DNA of 64,000 bases from the NCBI GenBank assembly GCA_934728255.1, contig CAKVEC010000007.1:1-64000 (forward strand), written 5' to 3'. Below are positions 1 through 7,989 of the stretch, piece by piece (within the stretch, counting starts at the first letter, position 1; each line of letters begins with the position of its first letter). Below the pieces are notes generated by a model. It saw only the letters and a program-made list of their open reading frames with translations. It made no database searches and was not told the origin of the DNA. The position numbers and the translations under genes are program-made. The DNA is from an uncultured Bacteroidales bacterium. GTDB taxonomy: Bacteria > Bacteroidota > Bacteroidia > Bacteroidales > Paludibacteraceae.

Positions 1-73
<73 letters not shown>

Positions 74-115
74 ATTGTGTGTAAGACCACTTGCTTTCTC
101 TCTCGAAAGCGGGTG

Positions 116-147
116 CAAAATTACTGCTTTTTTTTCATACCACCAAA
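116..147 (-). promoter_or_regulatory. Bacteroidota-type promoter of tRNA-Gly
   Basis: On the minus strand the -33 element TTTG (144-147) is followed after 20 bp by TAATTTTG (116-123), an exact match to the TTTG-N19/20-TAnnTTTG pattern used by the primary sigma factor of Bacteroidota. The tRNA begins about 40 bases downstream. A 20-base block over the -7 element (113-132) is repeated exactly at the glyS promoter (32549-32568). Confidence 0.75.
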
Positions 148-250
148 TCTTTTGCGAAAAAAAGTGCGAAAAAGTGTATTTTTCTTGATTTTTGCGTGTA
201 ATACAGGCGTTTTTCTGTACCTTTGTACCCGAAAAAGACATCTATAACAT

Positions 251-1003
251 ATGAACAAGTCTCCCGAACAAATCGAATTAGAGAAATTGCAGGCACATAT
301 AACCCGCCGTTTTCATAAAGCGTGCGCAGATTACCGCCTGATTGCCGACGATGACCATATCCTTATCGGCTTGAGCGGCGGCAAGGACAGTCTGGCTCTG
401 GTGGAACTATTAGGCAAGCGGTCGCAGATCTTCGTGCCACGCTTCCGTGTAACCGCCGTGCATGTGCGCGTACGCGAGCGTGCGTACGTTTCCGATATAA
501 GTTATTTAGAGCAGTTCTGCGCCGAATGGCAGGTGCCGCTGGTGGTGCGCGATACCGCAATTGCCACCCCCGACGGACTCACAGCGCAGGAGATTGCCCG
601 CAAGCAGAAAGACCCGTGCTTCCTCTGCGCATGGTACCGACGCAAGGCGTTGTTTGATGTAGCACAGGAACTTGGTTGCAACAAGATCGCTTTCGGGCAC
701 CACAAGGATGATATTGTGGAGACGGCTCTGATGAACCTGTTTTTCCAAGGTTCGTTCAGTACGATAACGCCCTCCCTGCAGTTGGACAAGATGCCTATCC
801 GGCTCATCCGACCGCTATGTATGATTGAGGAGAAAGACCTTGTCCGCTATGCCGCCCTGCGGGGGTATGAGAAGCAGAAACAACTCTGCCCTTTCGAGAA
901 AGAGAGCAGCAGGGCGGTAGTCAAACGGTTGGTAGGGCAATTAGAAAGCCTCAATCCTCATATACGCGACTCGGTTTGGAGTGCGGCGATGAAGAATTTG
1001 TAA
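251..1003 (+). CDS. ttcA: TtcA-family tRNA 2-thiolation PP-loop ATPase
   Basis: This 250-residue protein carries the PP-loop signature SGGKDS (about residues 43-48), which binds ATP to adenylate the target base in tRNA. A CFLC pair (about 125-128) and the FGHHKDD motif (about 148-154) fit the TtcA family, which installs 2-thiocytidine at tRNA position 32 using an iron-sulfur cluster. It is shorter than the E. coli enzyme (about 311 residues), so a related TtcA/TtuA-type specificity is possible. The start is the ATG after a TACCTTTG -7 element at 218-225. Its TAA stop lies inside an 8-bp tandem repeat (995-1029). Confidence 0.8.
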   Translation: MNKSPEQIELEKLQAHITRRFHKACADYRLIADDDHILIGLSGGKDSLALVELLGKRSQIFVPRFRVTAVHVRVRERAYVSDISYLEQFCAEWQVPLVVRDTAIATPDGLTAQEIARKQKDPCFLCAWYRRKALFDVAQELGCNKIAFGHHKDDIVETALMNLFFQGSFSTITPSLQLDKMPIRLIRPLCMIEEKDLVRYAALRGYEKQKQLCPFEKESSRAVVKRLVGQLESLNPHIRDSVWSAAMKNL

Positions 1004-1029
1004 ATTTGTAAGTGTGTAAATCTGTAAAT
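995..1029 (+). repeat. Octamer repeat element, copy 1
   Basis: Four degenerate copies of an 8-bp unit (ATTTGTAA-like) cover the stop codon of the TtcA-like gene and the leader of the DUF486 gene. A 35-base block here matches 21726-21760 at 33 of 35 positions on the same strand, although the downstream genes point in opposite directions. Confidence 0.8.
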
Positions 1030-1043
1030 TATATATATTGATT

Positions 1044-1412
1044 ATGAACGGGTTATATACTGTTTTGCTATTGATTTGCTCTAATGTGTTTATGACATTG
1101 GCATGGTACGGACATTTGAAAATGGGCGAACTGCCATGGTTTCAGAAACTGCCATTGATTGCCGTCATTGCCATTTCGTGGGGGATTGCGTTCTTTGAAT
1201 ACTGCCTGCAGGTGCCTGCGAACCGTATCGGTTTCGAGGGCAATGGTGGTCCGTTTTCACTAATGCAACTAAAAGTCATACAAGAAGTTATCACACTTAC
1301 GGTGTTTGTGGTGTTCAGTGCCGTGGCTTTTCATACCCACCTGCAATGGAACCACATCGTGGCAGCCCTGTGTCTGATTGCCGCCGTCTATTTCGTCTTC
1401 GGTTTCAAGTAA
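1044..1412 (+). CDS. DUF486 (DMT-like) small membrane protein
   Basis: This 122-residue protein has four predicted transmembrane helices. The family-typical segments are seen: LMTLAW-like N-terminus, a FEYCLQVPANRIG block (about residues 50-62), and FSLMQLKVIQEVITL (about 71-85). It belongs to the DUF486 family, remotely like drug/metabolite transporters; no substrate is known. I chose the ATG at 1044 rather than an upstream TTG in the same frame. It follows the TtcA-like gene by 40 bases and may be cotranscribed. Confidence 0.8.
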   Translation: MNGLYTVLLLICSNVFMTLAWYGHLKMGELPWFQKLPLIAVIAISWGIAFFEYCLQVPANRIGFEGNGGPFSLMQLKVIQEVITLTVFVVFSAVAFHTHLQWNHIVAALCLIAAVYFVFGFK

Positions 1413-1440
1413 TAAGTAATAGGATAGGTCTAATATCTTA

Positions 1441-1529
1441 TGCTATCAGGTCTATGTCATTTGTATGTGATTCGTATGTGATTCGTATGTGATTGGTATG
1501 TGATTAGGCTGTTTTTGCTTGTATTTCAG
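1441..1529 (+). repeat. Dispersed element with four 11-bp units, copy 1
   Basis: Four tandem 11-mers (GTATGTGATTC-like, 1463-1506) lie inside a longer element. Its inverted copy at 36832-36909 is essentially identical but carries three 11-mers, so the two copies differ by exactly one unit. The element lies in the 332-base gap between the DUF486 gene and dnaK. Confidence 0.85.
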
Positions 1530-1571
1530 CGAGTTGATTTTCCGTAAATTTAATTGAGCCAATGGCAGAAA

Positions 1572-1636
1572 GACTGACAGATTGGCAGCAAAAACTGACA
1601 TTAGAAAAAGTTCCCCCGTTTGGCACAGGATTTGTC
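1572..1636 (+). promoter_or_regulatory. Putative sigma-54 promoter of dnaK with upstream sites
   Basis: TGGCACAGGATTTGTC (1621-1636) matches the -24/-12 consensus TGGCAC-N5-TTGC at all but one conserved position (TTGT instead of TTGC). Two ACTGACA motifs at 1572-1578 and 1593-1599 lie 22-50 bp upstream, and could bind an enhancer-binding protein. The implied start near 1648 gives a leader of about 97 bases. No good TAnnTTTG element was found close to dnaK. This is inferred from sequence match only. Confidence 0.5.
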
Positions 1637-1660
1637 TTTATGAAAGTGTTGCTGCTCAAC

Positions 1661-1695
1661 AATGCACAAAGCGAAATGCATAATGCACAATGAGC
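1661..1695 (+). repeat. Heptamer (AATGCRN) repeat in the dnaK leader
   Basis: Five 7-bp units (AATGCAC, AAAGCGA, AATGCAT, AATGCAC, AATGAGC) lie in the dnaK leader, about 50 bases before the start codon. The same unit recurs at 20634-20668, 33498-33525 and 60071-60103. Confidence 0.75.
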
Positions 1696-1744
1696 GCGGC
1701 GAGATAACAACTTTGAATATTAACACTTAAAATCATACTTGATT

Positions 1745-3667
1745 ATGTCTAAGATTATTGGAATTGACTTAGGAACAACTAACTCCTGCGTTGCTGTGAT
1801 GGAAGGCAACGAACCTATCGTAATTGCGAACTCGGAAGGTAAACGTACTACTCCGTCCGTTGTAGGGTTTGTAGATGGTGGTGAGCGCAAAGTGGGAGAC
1901 CCTGCAAAGCGTCAAGCCATTACCAATCCGACACGTACCGTATATTCTATCAAGCGTTTTATGGGTGAGACCTACGACCGCCTTGCCAATGAAATTGCAC
2001 GTGTACCCTATAAAGTAGTAAAGGGCGACAACAACACTCCGCGTGTGGATATTGATGGTCGTCTCTATACCCCGCAAGAGATTTCGGCTATCATCCTCCA
2101 AAAGATGAAGAAGACCGCTGAGGATTATCTGGGACAAGAGGTTACCGATGCTGTCATCACCGTTCCTGCTTACTTCAACGACAGCCAGCGTCAGGCTACG
2201 AAAGAGGCCGGTGAGATTGCGGGCTTGAACGTACGCCGTATCGTGAATGAACCTACTGCAGCCGCTTTGGCTTACGGTCTCGACAAATCGAACAAAGATA
2301 TGAAGATTGTGGTCTTCGACTGCGGTGGCGGTACACACGATGTATCAGTACTAGAGTTGGGTGATGGCGTCTTCGAGGTAAAGGCTACCGACGGTGATAC
2401 CCACCTGGGCGGTGATGACTTCGACCATCGTATTATCGACTGGCTCGTTCAAGAGTTCAAGAACGAGAACGGCGGTGCCGATCTGAGCAAAGACCCGATG
2501 GCTATGCAGCGTCTGAAAGAGGCTGCCGAGAAAGCAAAAATCGAGTTGTCCAACACCACTTCTACCGAAATCAACCTGCCGTACATTATGCCTGTTAACG
2601 GCGTTCCGGCACACTTGGTTAAGACACTTACCCGTGCTAAGTTCGAGCAACTGATTGACGATCTGATCCAACGTACTATCGCTCCTTGCCGTACCGCTTT
2701 GCAGAAAGCAGGATTGAGTACGAGCGACATTGATGAGGTTATCCTCGTAGGTGGTTCGACCCGTATCCCTGCTATCCAACAGGCTGTCGAGAAATTCTTC
2801 GGCAAAGTGCCTAACAAGGGCGTTAACCCGGACGAGGTAGTAGCCGTAGGTGCAGCCATCCAAGGTGGTGTGCTGACGGGCGAAGTAAAAGATGTGCTTC
2901 TGTTGGATGTTACCCCGTTGAGCCTCGGTATCGAGACGATGGGCGGCGTGATGACTAAGATGATTGACGCTAATACGACTATCCCGACCAAGAAAACCGA
3001 GACCTTTACCACCGCTGTGGATAACCAACCGAGTGTAGAGATTAAGGTGCTGCAAGGTGAGCGTCCTATGGCTGCCCAGAACAAGCAAATCGGTATCTTC
3101 CACCTCGACGGTATTATGCCGGCACGTCGTGGCGAACCGCAGATTGAGGTTACATTCGATATTGATGCCAATGGTATCCTGAACGTAACCGCAAAGGATA
3201 AGGCTACCGGCAAAGAGCAGAAGATTCGTATCGAGGCTTCGAGCGGCTTGAGCGAGGAAGAGATCAAGCGTATGAAGGCTGAGGCAGAGGCTAACGCCGA
3301 GGCAGACAAGCGCGAGAAAGAGCGTATTGACAAACTCAACAAAGCCGACGCTACTATCTTCCAAACCGAGAAGCAACTTGCCGAACTGGGCGACAAACTG
3401 CCTGCCGACAAGAAGGCTCCTATCGAGGAAGCACTCAAGAACCTGAAAGAGGCTTACGAGAAGAAAGATGCCGACGCTTGCGAGGCTGCCAACAACGCAC
3501 TGATGACCGCATTCCAGGCTGCAAGTGCAGAGATGTACAACGCACAGAATGCGGGAGCAGGTGCACAGAACGCAGATTTCAGCGGCGCACAAAACAACGG
3601 TAGTTCTTCCAACTCGGGCAACAACGATGGCGGTGCCGAAGATGTTGATTTCGAGGAAGTGAAATAA
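1745..3667 (+). CDS. dnaK: Molecular chaperone DnaK (Hsp70)
   Basis: Full-length Hsp70 of 640 residues. The N-terminal ATPase domain starts with KIIGIDLGTTNSC and contains VITVPAYFNDSQRQATK and the nucleotide-binding loop VFDCGGGTHDVSVLE. The substrate-binding domain holds LLLDVTPLSLGIETMGG, and the tail ends in EEVK, the usual co-chaperone-binding end. Around residue 197 the motif reads CGGGTHDVS, where most DnaKs have LGGGTFDVS; two conserved positions are thus changed. The ATG at 1745 was chosen over an in-frame TTG at 1739. No grpE or dnaJ is adjacent. A sigma-54-like promoter lies upstream and a strong terminator follows. Confidence 0.98.
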   Translation: MSKIIGIDLGTTNSCVAVMEGNEPIVIANSEGKRTTPSVVGFVDGGERKVGDPAKRQAITNPTRTVYSIKRFMGETYDRLANEIARVPYKVVKGDNNTPRVDIDGRLYTPQEISAIILQKMKKTAEDYLGQEVTDAVITVPAYFNDSQRQATKEAGEIAGLNVRRIVNEPTAAALAYGLDKSNKDMKIVVFDCGGGTHDVSVLELGDGVFEVKATDGDTHLGGDDFDHRIIDWLVQEFKNENGGADLSKDPMAMQRLKEAAEKAKIELSNTTSTEINLPYIMPVNGVPAHLVKTLTRAKFEQLIDDLIQRTIAPCRTALQKAGLSTSDIDEVILVGGSTRIPAIQQAVEKFFGKVPNKGVNPDEVVAVGAAIQGGVLTGEVKDVLLLDVTPLSLGIETMGGVMTKMIDANTTIPTKKTETFTTAVDNQPSVEIKVLQGERPMAAQNKQIGIFHLDGIMPARRGEPQIEVTFDIDANGILNVTAKDKATGKEQKIRIEASSGLSEEEIKRMKAEAEANAEADKREKERIDKLNKADATIFQTEKQLAELGDKLPADKKAPIEEALKNLKEAYEKKDADACEAANNALMTAFQAASAEMYNAQNAGAGAQNADFSGAQNNGSSSNSGNNDGGAEDVDFEEVK

Positions 3668-3680
3668 CAATGCATAAAGG

Positions 3681-3716
3681 AAAGGCTGTTTGGCGAAAGT
3701 CAGACAGCCTTTTTTG
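3681..3716 (+). terminator. Rho-independent terminator of dnaK
   Basis: The stem AAAGGCTGTTTG pairs with CAGACAGCCTTT around the loop GCGAAAGT, followed by a T-rich tract. It sits between convergent genes and its A/T flanks could also serve the leftward mtgA transcript. Confidence 0.85.
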
Positions 3717-3725
3717 TTTTTATAC

Positions 3726-4334
3726 TCAGCGGATAATTTGGCACAAGGGGCATGGAATGATACGCACCAATTGACCGATTTGCGCAGACGAAAGCGCATC
3801 AGCAGAACGGCTGAAATAGTATTGCGAAGCGGCTTCCACTCCATAGATGCCCTCTCCCAACTCAATAACATTCAGATAAACTTCCAAGATGCGTTTCTTT
3901 CCCCATAGAAACTCAATCAAAACAGTGAAATAAGCCTCGAAAGCCTTACGAATATACGTTCGCGCAGGTGTGCAAAAGACATTTTTGGCAGTCTGCTGCG
4001 ATATAGAACTCCCACCGCGCACAATATGTCCGCTGGCTTGATTGATATGATAAGCCGTGGTAATGGCATCTATGTCGAAACCATAATGCTCAAAAAAACG
4101 GGCATCTTCGCTATTCACCACCGCCTTAATCAACTCCGGCGAGATGTCTTCTATAGGAGTCCATTGCTGTAGAATAGGCAAAGTATATCCTTGCCGGCGT
4201 GCCTCCGACTGCCGAATCAGCATAAGCGGAGTCAGTCGAACCGGGAAGAAACGATAGTAGATCACCAAACCAACTGATGACAGCAAGAATGCTGCCATCA
4301 GGGTGAGAATTAGTTTAACGAATCGGTTTGCCAT
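3726..4334 (-). CDS. mtgA: Monofunctional peptidoglycan glycosyltransferase (MtgA-like)
   Basis: This 202-residue GT51 enzyme polymerises lipid II into glycan strands at the periplasmic face. An N-terminal transmembrane anchor (about residues 8-28) precedes the catalytic domain. The key motifs are AVVNSEDARFFEHYGFD (about 75-91, with the catalytic Glu in EDxxFxxHxG), GGSSISQQTAKN (about 106-117), and YLNVIELGEGIYGVEAASQYYF. The start at 4334 overlaps the 3' end of the upstream WG-repeat-like gene by 20 bases, suggesting translational coupling. Confidence 0.9.
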   Translation of the reverse strand: MANRFVKLILTLMAAFLLSSVGLVIYYRFFPVRLTPLMLIRQSEARRQGYTLPILQQWTPIEDISPELIKAVVNSEDARFFEHYGFDIDAITTAYHINQASGHIVRGGSSISQQTAKNVFCTPARTYIRKAFEAYFTVLIEFLWGKKRILEVYLNVIELGEGIYGVEAASQYYFSRSADALSSAQIGQLVRIIPCPLCQIIR

Positions 4335-5373
4335 GGTCGTCAATAAGCGTTCCGAAGCGGCTGTAACCATCGCCGAATGAGGCGAAGAAAATATGCTGCG
4401 TTTGCGCTTCGATGTTGTTAAAAAGCGGGGGTGTCAGGACGTGATAGTTTCGATTCATAAGCCCGCATTTGCCATTATAATCTGTATATACATAACAACT
4501 GGTTTCTTCATAAATATCATGGTCATCGGCATCTTTGCGATGGGTATTGTAGGTCAGTTCCTCTATCTGCTTGAAAATAACCTCATACACCAGTTTCCCC
4601 TGATAATCAAACAAATGCTGGATGCCATTATACTCGGTTGCAATAATACCCTCCGACCAATCAATATCAACCGATTTATAATTTCCCATAAGGACAGTGT
4701 CCAACTGAAAGGAATATACGATACATTGTTCCTCACGCTTAGTATTATAAAAATTGTGCTGATAGTCCCGTTCTATAGATGTATATTGCGGCTCTAATAT
4801 CCACTGGGCTGCCGTATCGATCATTCCATAGAGGTTGTCGTTCATTTCTACAATCAGGCTGCCCCGGTAGAAAAGCAACTCATACTGGTCGTGATAGGGC
4901 AGTCCCTTGGGGGTAAGCAAAGAACCATCGCGGCGGAATATATAGATGCTGTCGTTCTTAACCATGACTCCCCTGTCAGAACTGAATATCCACGCTTTAT
5001 CATAGTCGAACGGAGTAAGCAGACGTGCCGTATTGAGGTTGACATACGCCCGTTTCTTATCCCGAGCCACCACTGCGATAGAATCGTCTCCGGCTATATA
5101 CAACCAAGAGATACTATCAAGCAATACTTTTCCCGTAGCGGGGTCGTAGATATGTGCCCCGGGCTTATAGCGCAAGCCTTTGGAACCTATCTCTTCCCCA
5201 TACAACTGGCGTGCGATAGGTTTACGGCAGGAACGGATGGTTCCGAATACCGCAGAAAATAGTGCCAAGATAACTACACCCGAACAAGTATAGATAATTG
5301 AACGTTTGCCCAAAATATGTCTTTTTGATTTCAGTGTCTGCCACCACGATGAGATGTGTTGTTTTAGTTTCAT
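4315..5373 (-). CDS. Membrane-anchored WG-repeat-like protein
   Basis: A 352-residue protein with one transmembrane helix (about residues 25-45) and a long exported part. The exported region shows short beta-rich repeats of the kind YGMIDTAAQWILEPQY and KCGLMNRNYHVLTPPLF, which resemble WG (KWG) repeats forming propeller-like folds. No catalytic residues are recognisable and the function is unknown. Its end overlaps mtgA, so a role linked to cell-wall synthesis is a guess from context. A TACCTTTG -7 element lies just upstream (5400-5407, minus strand). Confidence 0.6.
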   Translation of the reverse strand: MKLKQHISSWWQTLKSKRHILGKRSIIYTCSGVVILALFSAVFGTIRSCRKPIARQLYGEEIGSKGLRYKPGAHIYDPATGKVLLDSISWLYIAGDDSIAVVARDKKRAYVNLNTARLLTPFDYDKAWIFSSDRGVMVKNDSIYIFRRDGSLLTPKGLPYHDQYELLFYRGSLIVEMNDNLYGMIDTAAQWILEPQYTSIERDYQHNFYNTKREEQCIVYSFQLDTVLMGNYKSVDIDWSEGIIATEYNGIQHLFDYQGKLVYEVIFKQIEELTYNTHRKDADDHDIYEETSCYVYTDYNGKCGLMNRNYHVLTPPLFNNIEAQTQHIFFASFGDGYSRFGTLIDDHGKPIR

Positions 5374-5460
5374 ACTAACCTTGATTTTTGTTTACGCTGC
5401 AAAGGTAGTACAAAAGCAACATATAGAAAAGAAATAGCAAAGGCTTTGTATGAAACGCCG

Positions 5461-5496
5461 AACAGGCTGTATGAAGATGTGTTCATACAGCCTGTT
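5461..5496 (-). terminator. Perfect hairpin after the NAGPA-like gene
   Basis: AACAGGCTGTATGAA (5461-5475) pairs perfectly with 5482-5496 around a six-base loop. It follows the leftward gene ending at 5516. The T-tract is weak on the minus strand (stem ends in GTT), so efficiency is uncertain. Confidence 0.55.
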
Positions 5497-5515
5497 TTGT
5501 ACTATAGAGAAAGTT

Positions 5516-6391
5516 TTACTGCCAGACAATAAAGGAGACGTTCTTGTAGTTTTGCGGTTGCCAATCTCCTCCGGGGGTAGTGGTTCCGTTAATATCCATA
5601 TACCAGCCAATGGCAGTGCTTCCTGTCAGGTAGATGGCATTGGCTACTCCGATATCCACCAATGCTTGTGCGAAATCGTGCATCGATTCCCGAGTAATGG
5701 TTTCGGCAACAATCACACAGTCTTCCACCTCGCACAATGCACGGCGGACAGACTTTGTTTTCAATTCGTTTTCCACTAATTGCCCCCTATCCACCAATGG
5801 GTACTGACGAAAGAAATCCCCATTACATTCGGTGGCTTTTTCAAAGAGCGGCGAATTGTCCGCCACACCTACGGTAACCATACTGTCAATGATGGCACAA
5901 TACCCCCGTTTGCTCAACCCCCAACTGAGCGGTTTGCCTTGCAAGACAAACGCCCCCACAATTTTGTGGTTATCCCTTCGGATGTCGGCGGCTTGAAATA
6001 GTAATACGATGTCAGCAGTATCCCGCAGGCAATCATATCCTACTGCCAAATGCGGCGTAGTATGCAGCGGACGCATAAGCCGCAGCGGAATATCGTTGAC
6101 AATGGTGTCATAGACAAGTGTACCACGTTCTGTAACGGTATCTCCCTCCGCTATCCATTTGCGTAGGGGGCGTGGTTGCACAGGCTGTTCCTCCGGGTCA
6201 AACACACCCTCTACAATATCCTGATTGGGGGCAATAGAAGCACCTGACACAGCAAAGAGTACAATGCCTGCAACGATAATAATCACAGCCAAAAATCCGC
6301 AGAGCCACCGGACCCAATGCCGTTTGTGCTGAGGTTGTCTCTTCGGATTACCACCGATAATGCGTATTTCGTTATCTTCAATTTCTTTCAT
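5516..6391 (-). CDS. Exported NAGPA/DUF2233-like phosphodiester glycosidase candidate
   Basis: A 291-residue protein with a transmembrane segment at about residues 29-52 and an exported domain. The C-terminal part (SVRRALCEVEDCVIVAETIT, then a helix ending DIGVANAIYLTGSTAIGWY) resembles the core of NAGPA/DUF2233 phosphodiester glycosidases, where a buried strand precedes an LDGG-type motif; here that motif reads LTGSTA, so catalytic competence is doubtful. The ATG at 6391 was chosen over a TTG at 6409. It overlaps the stop of the LytTR gene by 14 bases, indicating one operon. Confidence 0.5.
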   Translation of the reverse strand: MKEIEDNEIRIIGGNPKRQPQHKRHWVRWLCGFLAVIIIVAGIVLFAVSGASIAPNQDIVEGVFDPEEQPVQPRPLRKWIAEGDTVTERGTLVYDTIVNDIPLRLMRPLHTTPHLAVGYDCLRDTADIVLLFQAADIRRDNHKIVGAFVLQGKPLSWGLSKRGYCAIIDSMVTVGVADNSPLFEKATECNGDFFRQYPLVDRGQLVENELKTKSVRRALCEVEDCVIVAETITRESMHDFAQALVDIGVANAIYLTGSTAIGWYMDINGTTTPGGDWQPQNYKNVSFIVWQ

Positions 6392-6752
6392 TGTCTTGAT
6401 TATGCTCAAACCAGTCTTTGAGCGTCTTTAATGCTTCCTTTCCTGCTGTGAAAGTATGTCTGTTTTGCTGTATATCCACCAAAATCAATTGCTGCTTTGG
6501 AACATTGATATAATAGACAGCGTTACTATTGATAATCAGGCTTTTGCCTACGCGGATAAAAGTCTGACCGAGTTGTGGCAGTTGGTCGGCAATCAGACGT
6601 TCCAACTGACCGAGTTGCAAGGTAACCATCCGCAGTTCATTGCCTGTCTGGAATATAGTGGAATAGTTGCCATCAGCAACAATACAAACTATGTGCCGTG
6701 CGGCAATACGCACGAGATCATTATTTGTTGATATGATTAGGTAACTATCCAT
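6378..6752 (-). CDS. LytTR-domain DNA-binding regulator
   Basis: This 124-residue protein is almost entirely a LytTR DNA-binding domain. VCIVADGNYSTIF is the typical first half, and FIRVGKSLIINSNAVYYI matches the conserved FxRxHKSxIVNxxxI strand. No receiver domain is attached, so how it is switched is not visible. It starts at the ATG at 6752 beneath a good promoter and overlaps the downstream NAGPA-like gene, which it may control. Confidence 0.85.
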   Translation of the reverse strand: MDSYLIISTNNDLVRIAARHIVCIVADGNYSTIFQTGNELRMVTLQLGQLERLIADQLPQLGQTFIRVGKSLIINSNAVYYINVPKQQLILVDIQQNRHTFTAGKEALKTLKDWFEHNQDNERN

Positions 6753-6759
6753 TATGGTG

Positions 6760-6791
6760 CAAAGATAAGGATTTATTGGCAGATACACAAA
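6760..6791 (-). promoter_or_regulatory. Promoter of the LytTR operon
   Basis: On the minus strand TTTG (6788-6791), 20 bp, then TATCTTTG (6760-6767). This fits the Bacteroidota consensus and lies 8 bases upstream of the chosen start, so the leader is very short. Confidence 0.65.
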
Positions 6792-6908
6792 TAAAAAAGC
6801 AGAATTCCGACCTCGTTGCTGATTATTACCTTGTTTGCCATACAATCATTCCGCCACTACCTTAATTACGGAATGGAGTACCTGCATTACGCTTTCGGAG
6901 ACGGGGAT

Positions 6909-6939
6909 TTGGGAGGAAAGGAAATTATTCGTAAATTTG
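6909..6939 (+). promoter_or_regulatory. Promoter of the AraC-family gene
   Basis: TTG (6909-6911), 20 bp, then TAAATTTG (6932-6939), 21 bases upstream of the ATG. An inverted repeat CATTCCG/CGGAATG with a 15-base spacer (6847-6853 and 6869-6875) lies upstream and could be an operator. Confidence 0.65.
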
Positions 6940-6960
6940 CAGCGTAAAAACAAACACATT

Positions 6961-7860
6961 ATGGAAAAGCAACAGCACATCACCACCATACAGGAGTACA
7001 ACGACATCTGCGGATTCAAGACCATGCACCCGCAAGTGGCGTTCGTGCGGTTTGACGAGAACACCAAACATGTGCCGACCGGCGTACGCTATGTATATGA
7101 TTTCTACAGCATCTGGCTCAAAGAGACCAAAGGGTGCGTACTCAACTACGGCAGGACACAATACGACTACGACTGCGAGACGATTGTCAGTATGGCACCC
7201 GGGCAGGAAGTGCAAGTAGCATCCGGCAATGTAGCACGTCCTAAGTGTCTCGGCATATTGTTTCACCCCGATTTTATCCACGGCACAACGCTTGAGAAAA
7301 AAATGCGCGACTACTCGTTCTTCTCCTACGCCAGCAACGAGGCATTGCACCTGTCGGAGGACGAAGTGGTGGTGGTGAAAAACTGTATGCATATCATCGA
7401 TATAGAGTTGCAGCACCCGATTGACAAGTTCTCGCGCCGACTGATCATCACCAACTTGGAACTGCTCTTGGACTACTGCCTGCGTTTCTACGAGCGGCAG
7501 TTCATCACCCGTCAGGATATGAACATCACGGCGATTTCGCGCTTCAGCGAATTGCTGAACGAGTATATCAACTCGGGCAAGACCGCCACGGACGGCATAC
7601 CCACCGTGAAGCATTTTGCCGACCGTGTACACCTGTCTCCCAACTATTTCGGCGATATGGTGAAAGCCGAGACGGGCAAGAGTGCACAAGAGTACATTGC
7701 CCTGCGCCTGTTCGAGTACGCCAAACGGCAACTGCAAAGCCCCGAACTGACCATCAAAGAAGTGGCAATGCAGACAGGCTTCCAACACCCGCAGCACTTT
7801 GTGCGGTTCTTCAAACGACATGCGGGGATTACACCGACGGAATACCGTCGGATTGGTTAA
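6961..7860 (+). CDS. AraC-family transcriptional regulator
   Basis: A 299-residue regulator with a variable N-terminal sensing domain (about 1-170) and a C-terminal double helix-turn-helix domain. The latter includes KHFADRVHLSPNYFGDMVKAETGKSAQEY and TIKEVAMQTGFQHPQHFVRFFKRHAGITPTEYR, split here by other residues, which is the standard AraC signature. The ATG at 6961 follows the promoter. The next gene, an exported flavodoxin, is a frequent partner and probable target of such regulators in this phylum. Confidence 0.92.
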   Translation: MEKQQHITTIQEYNDICGFKTMHPQVAFVRFDENTKHVPTGVRYVYDFYSIWLKETKGCVLNYGRTQYDYDCETIVSMAPGQEVQVASGNVARPKCLGILFHPDFIHGTTLEKKMRDYSFFSYASNEALHLSEDEVVVVKNCMHIIDIELQHPIDKFSRRLIITNLELLLDYCLRFYERQFITRQDMNITAISRFSELLNEYINSGKTATDGIPTVKHFADRVHLSPNYFGDMVKAETGKSAQEYIALRLFEYAKRQLQSPELTIKEVAMQTGFQHPQHFVRFFKRHAGITPTEYRRIG

Positions 7861-7924
7861 GGAGTTAGGAGTTGATTGGTTTATGCGTTGTTGAAATGGT
7901 TAATCCGTTGAAAAAGTTAAACGC

Positions 7925-7989
7925 ATAAACTCCATTCAACCGACCAAACCACGTATAAACAAATCAACTTATCAACGAATAAACAAGAT
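7925..7989 (+). repeat. Octamer repeats in the flavodoxin leader
   Basis: The leader runs directly into the ATG as 8-bp units such as CGTATAAA, CAAATCAA, CTTATCAA, CGAATAAA. The same kind of unit fills the DusB leader at 25800-25891. A looser repeat continues up to the AraC gene stop. Confidence 0.65.

Noticed and set aside
1504..1710. 68-codon leftward frame in the dnaK upstream region
   Set aside because: It is a translation of the heptamer repeat and the sigma-54-like promoter region; the Cys/His-rich start mimics the repeat-encoded signal peptides but leads into nothing conserved.
2351..3871. 506-codon open frame opposite dnaK
   Set aside because: Antisense shadow; it also runs through the dnaK terminator.
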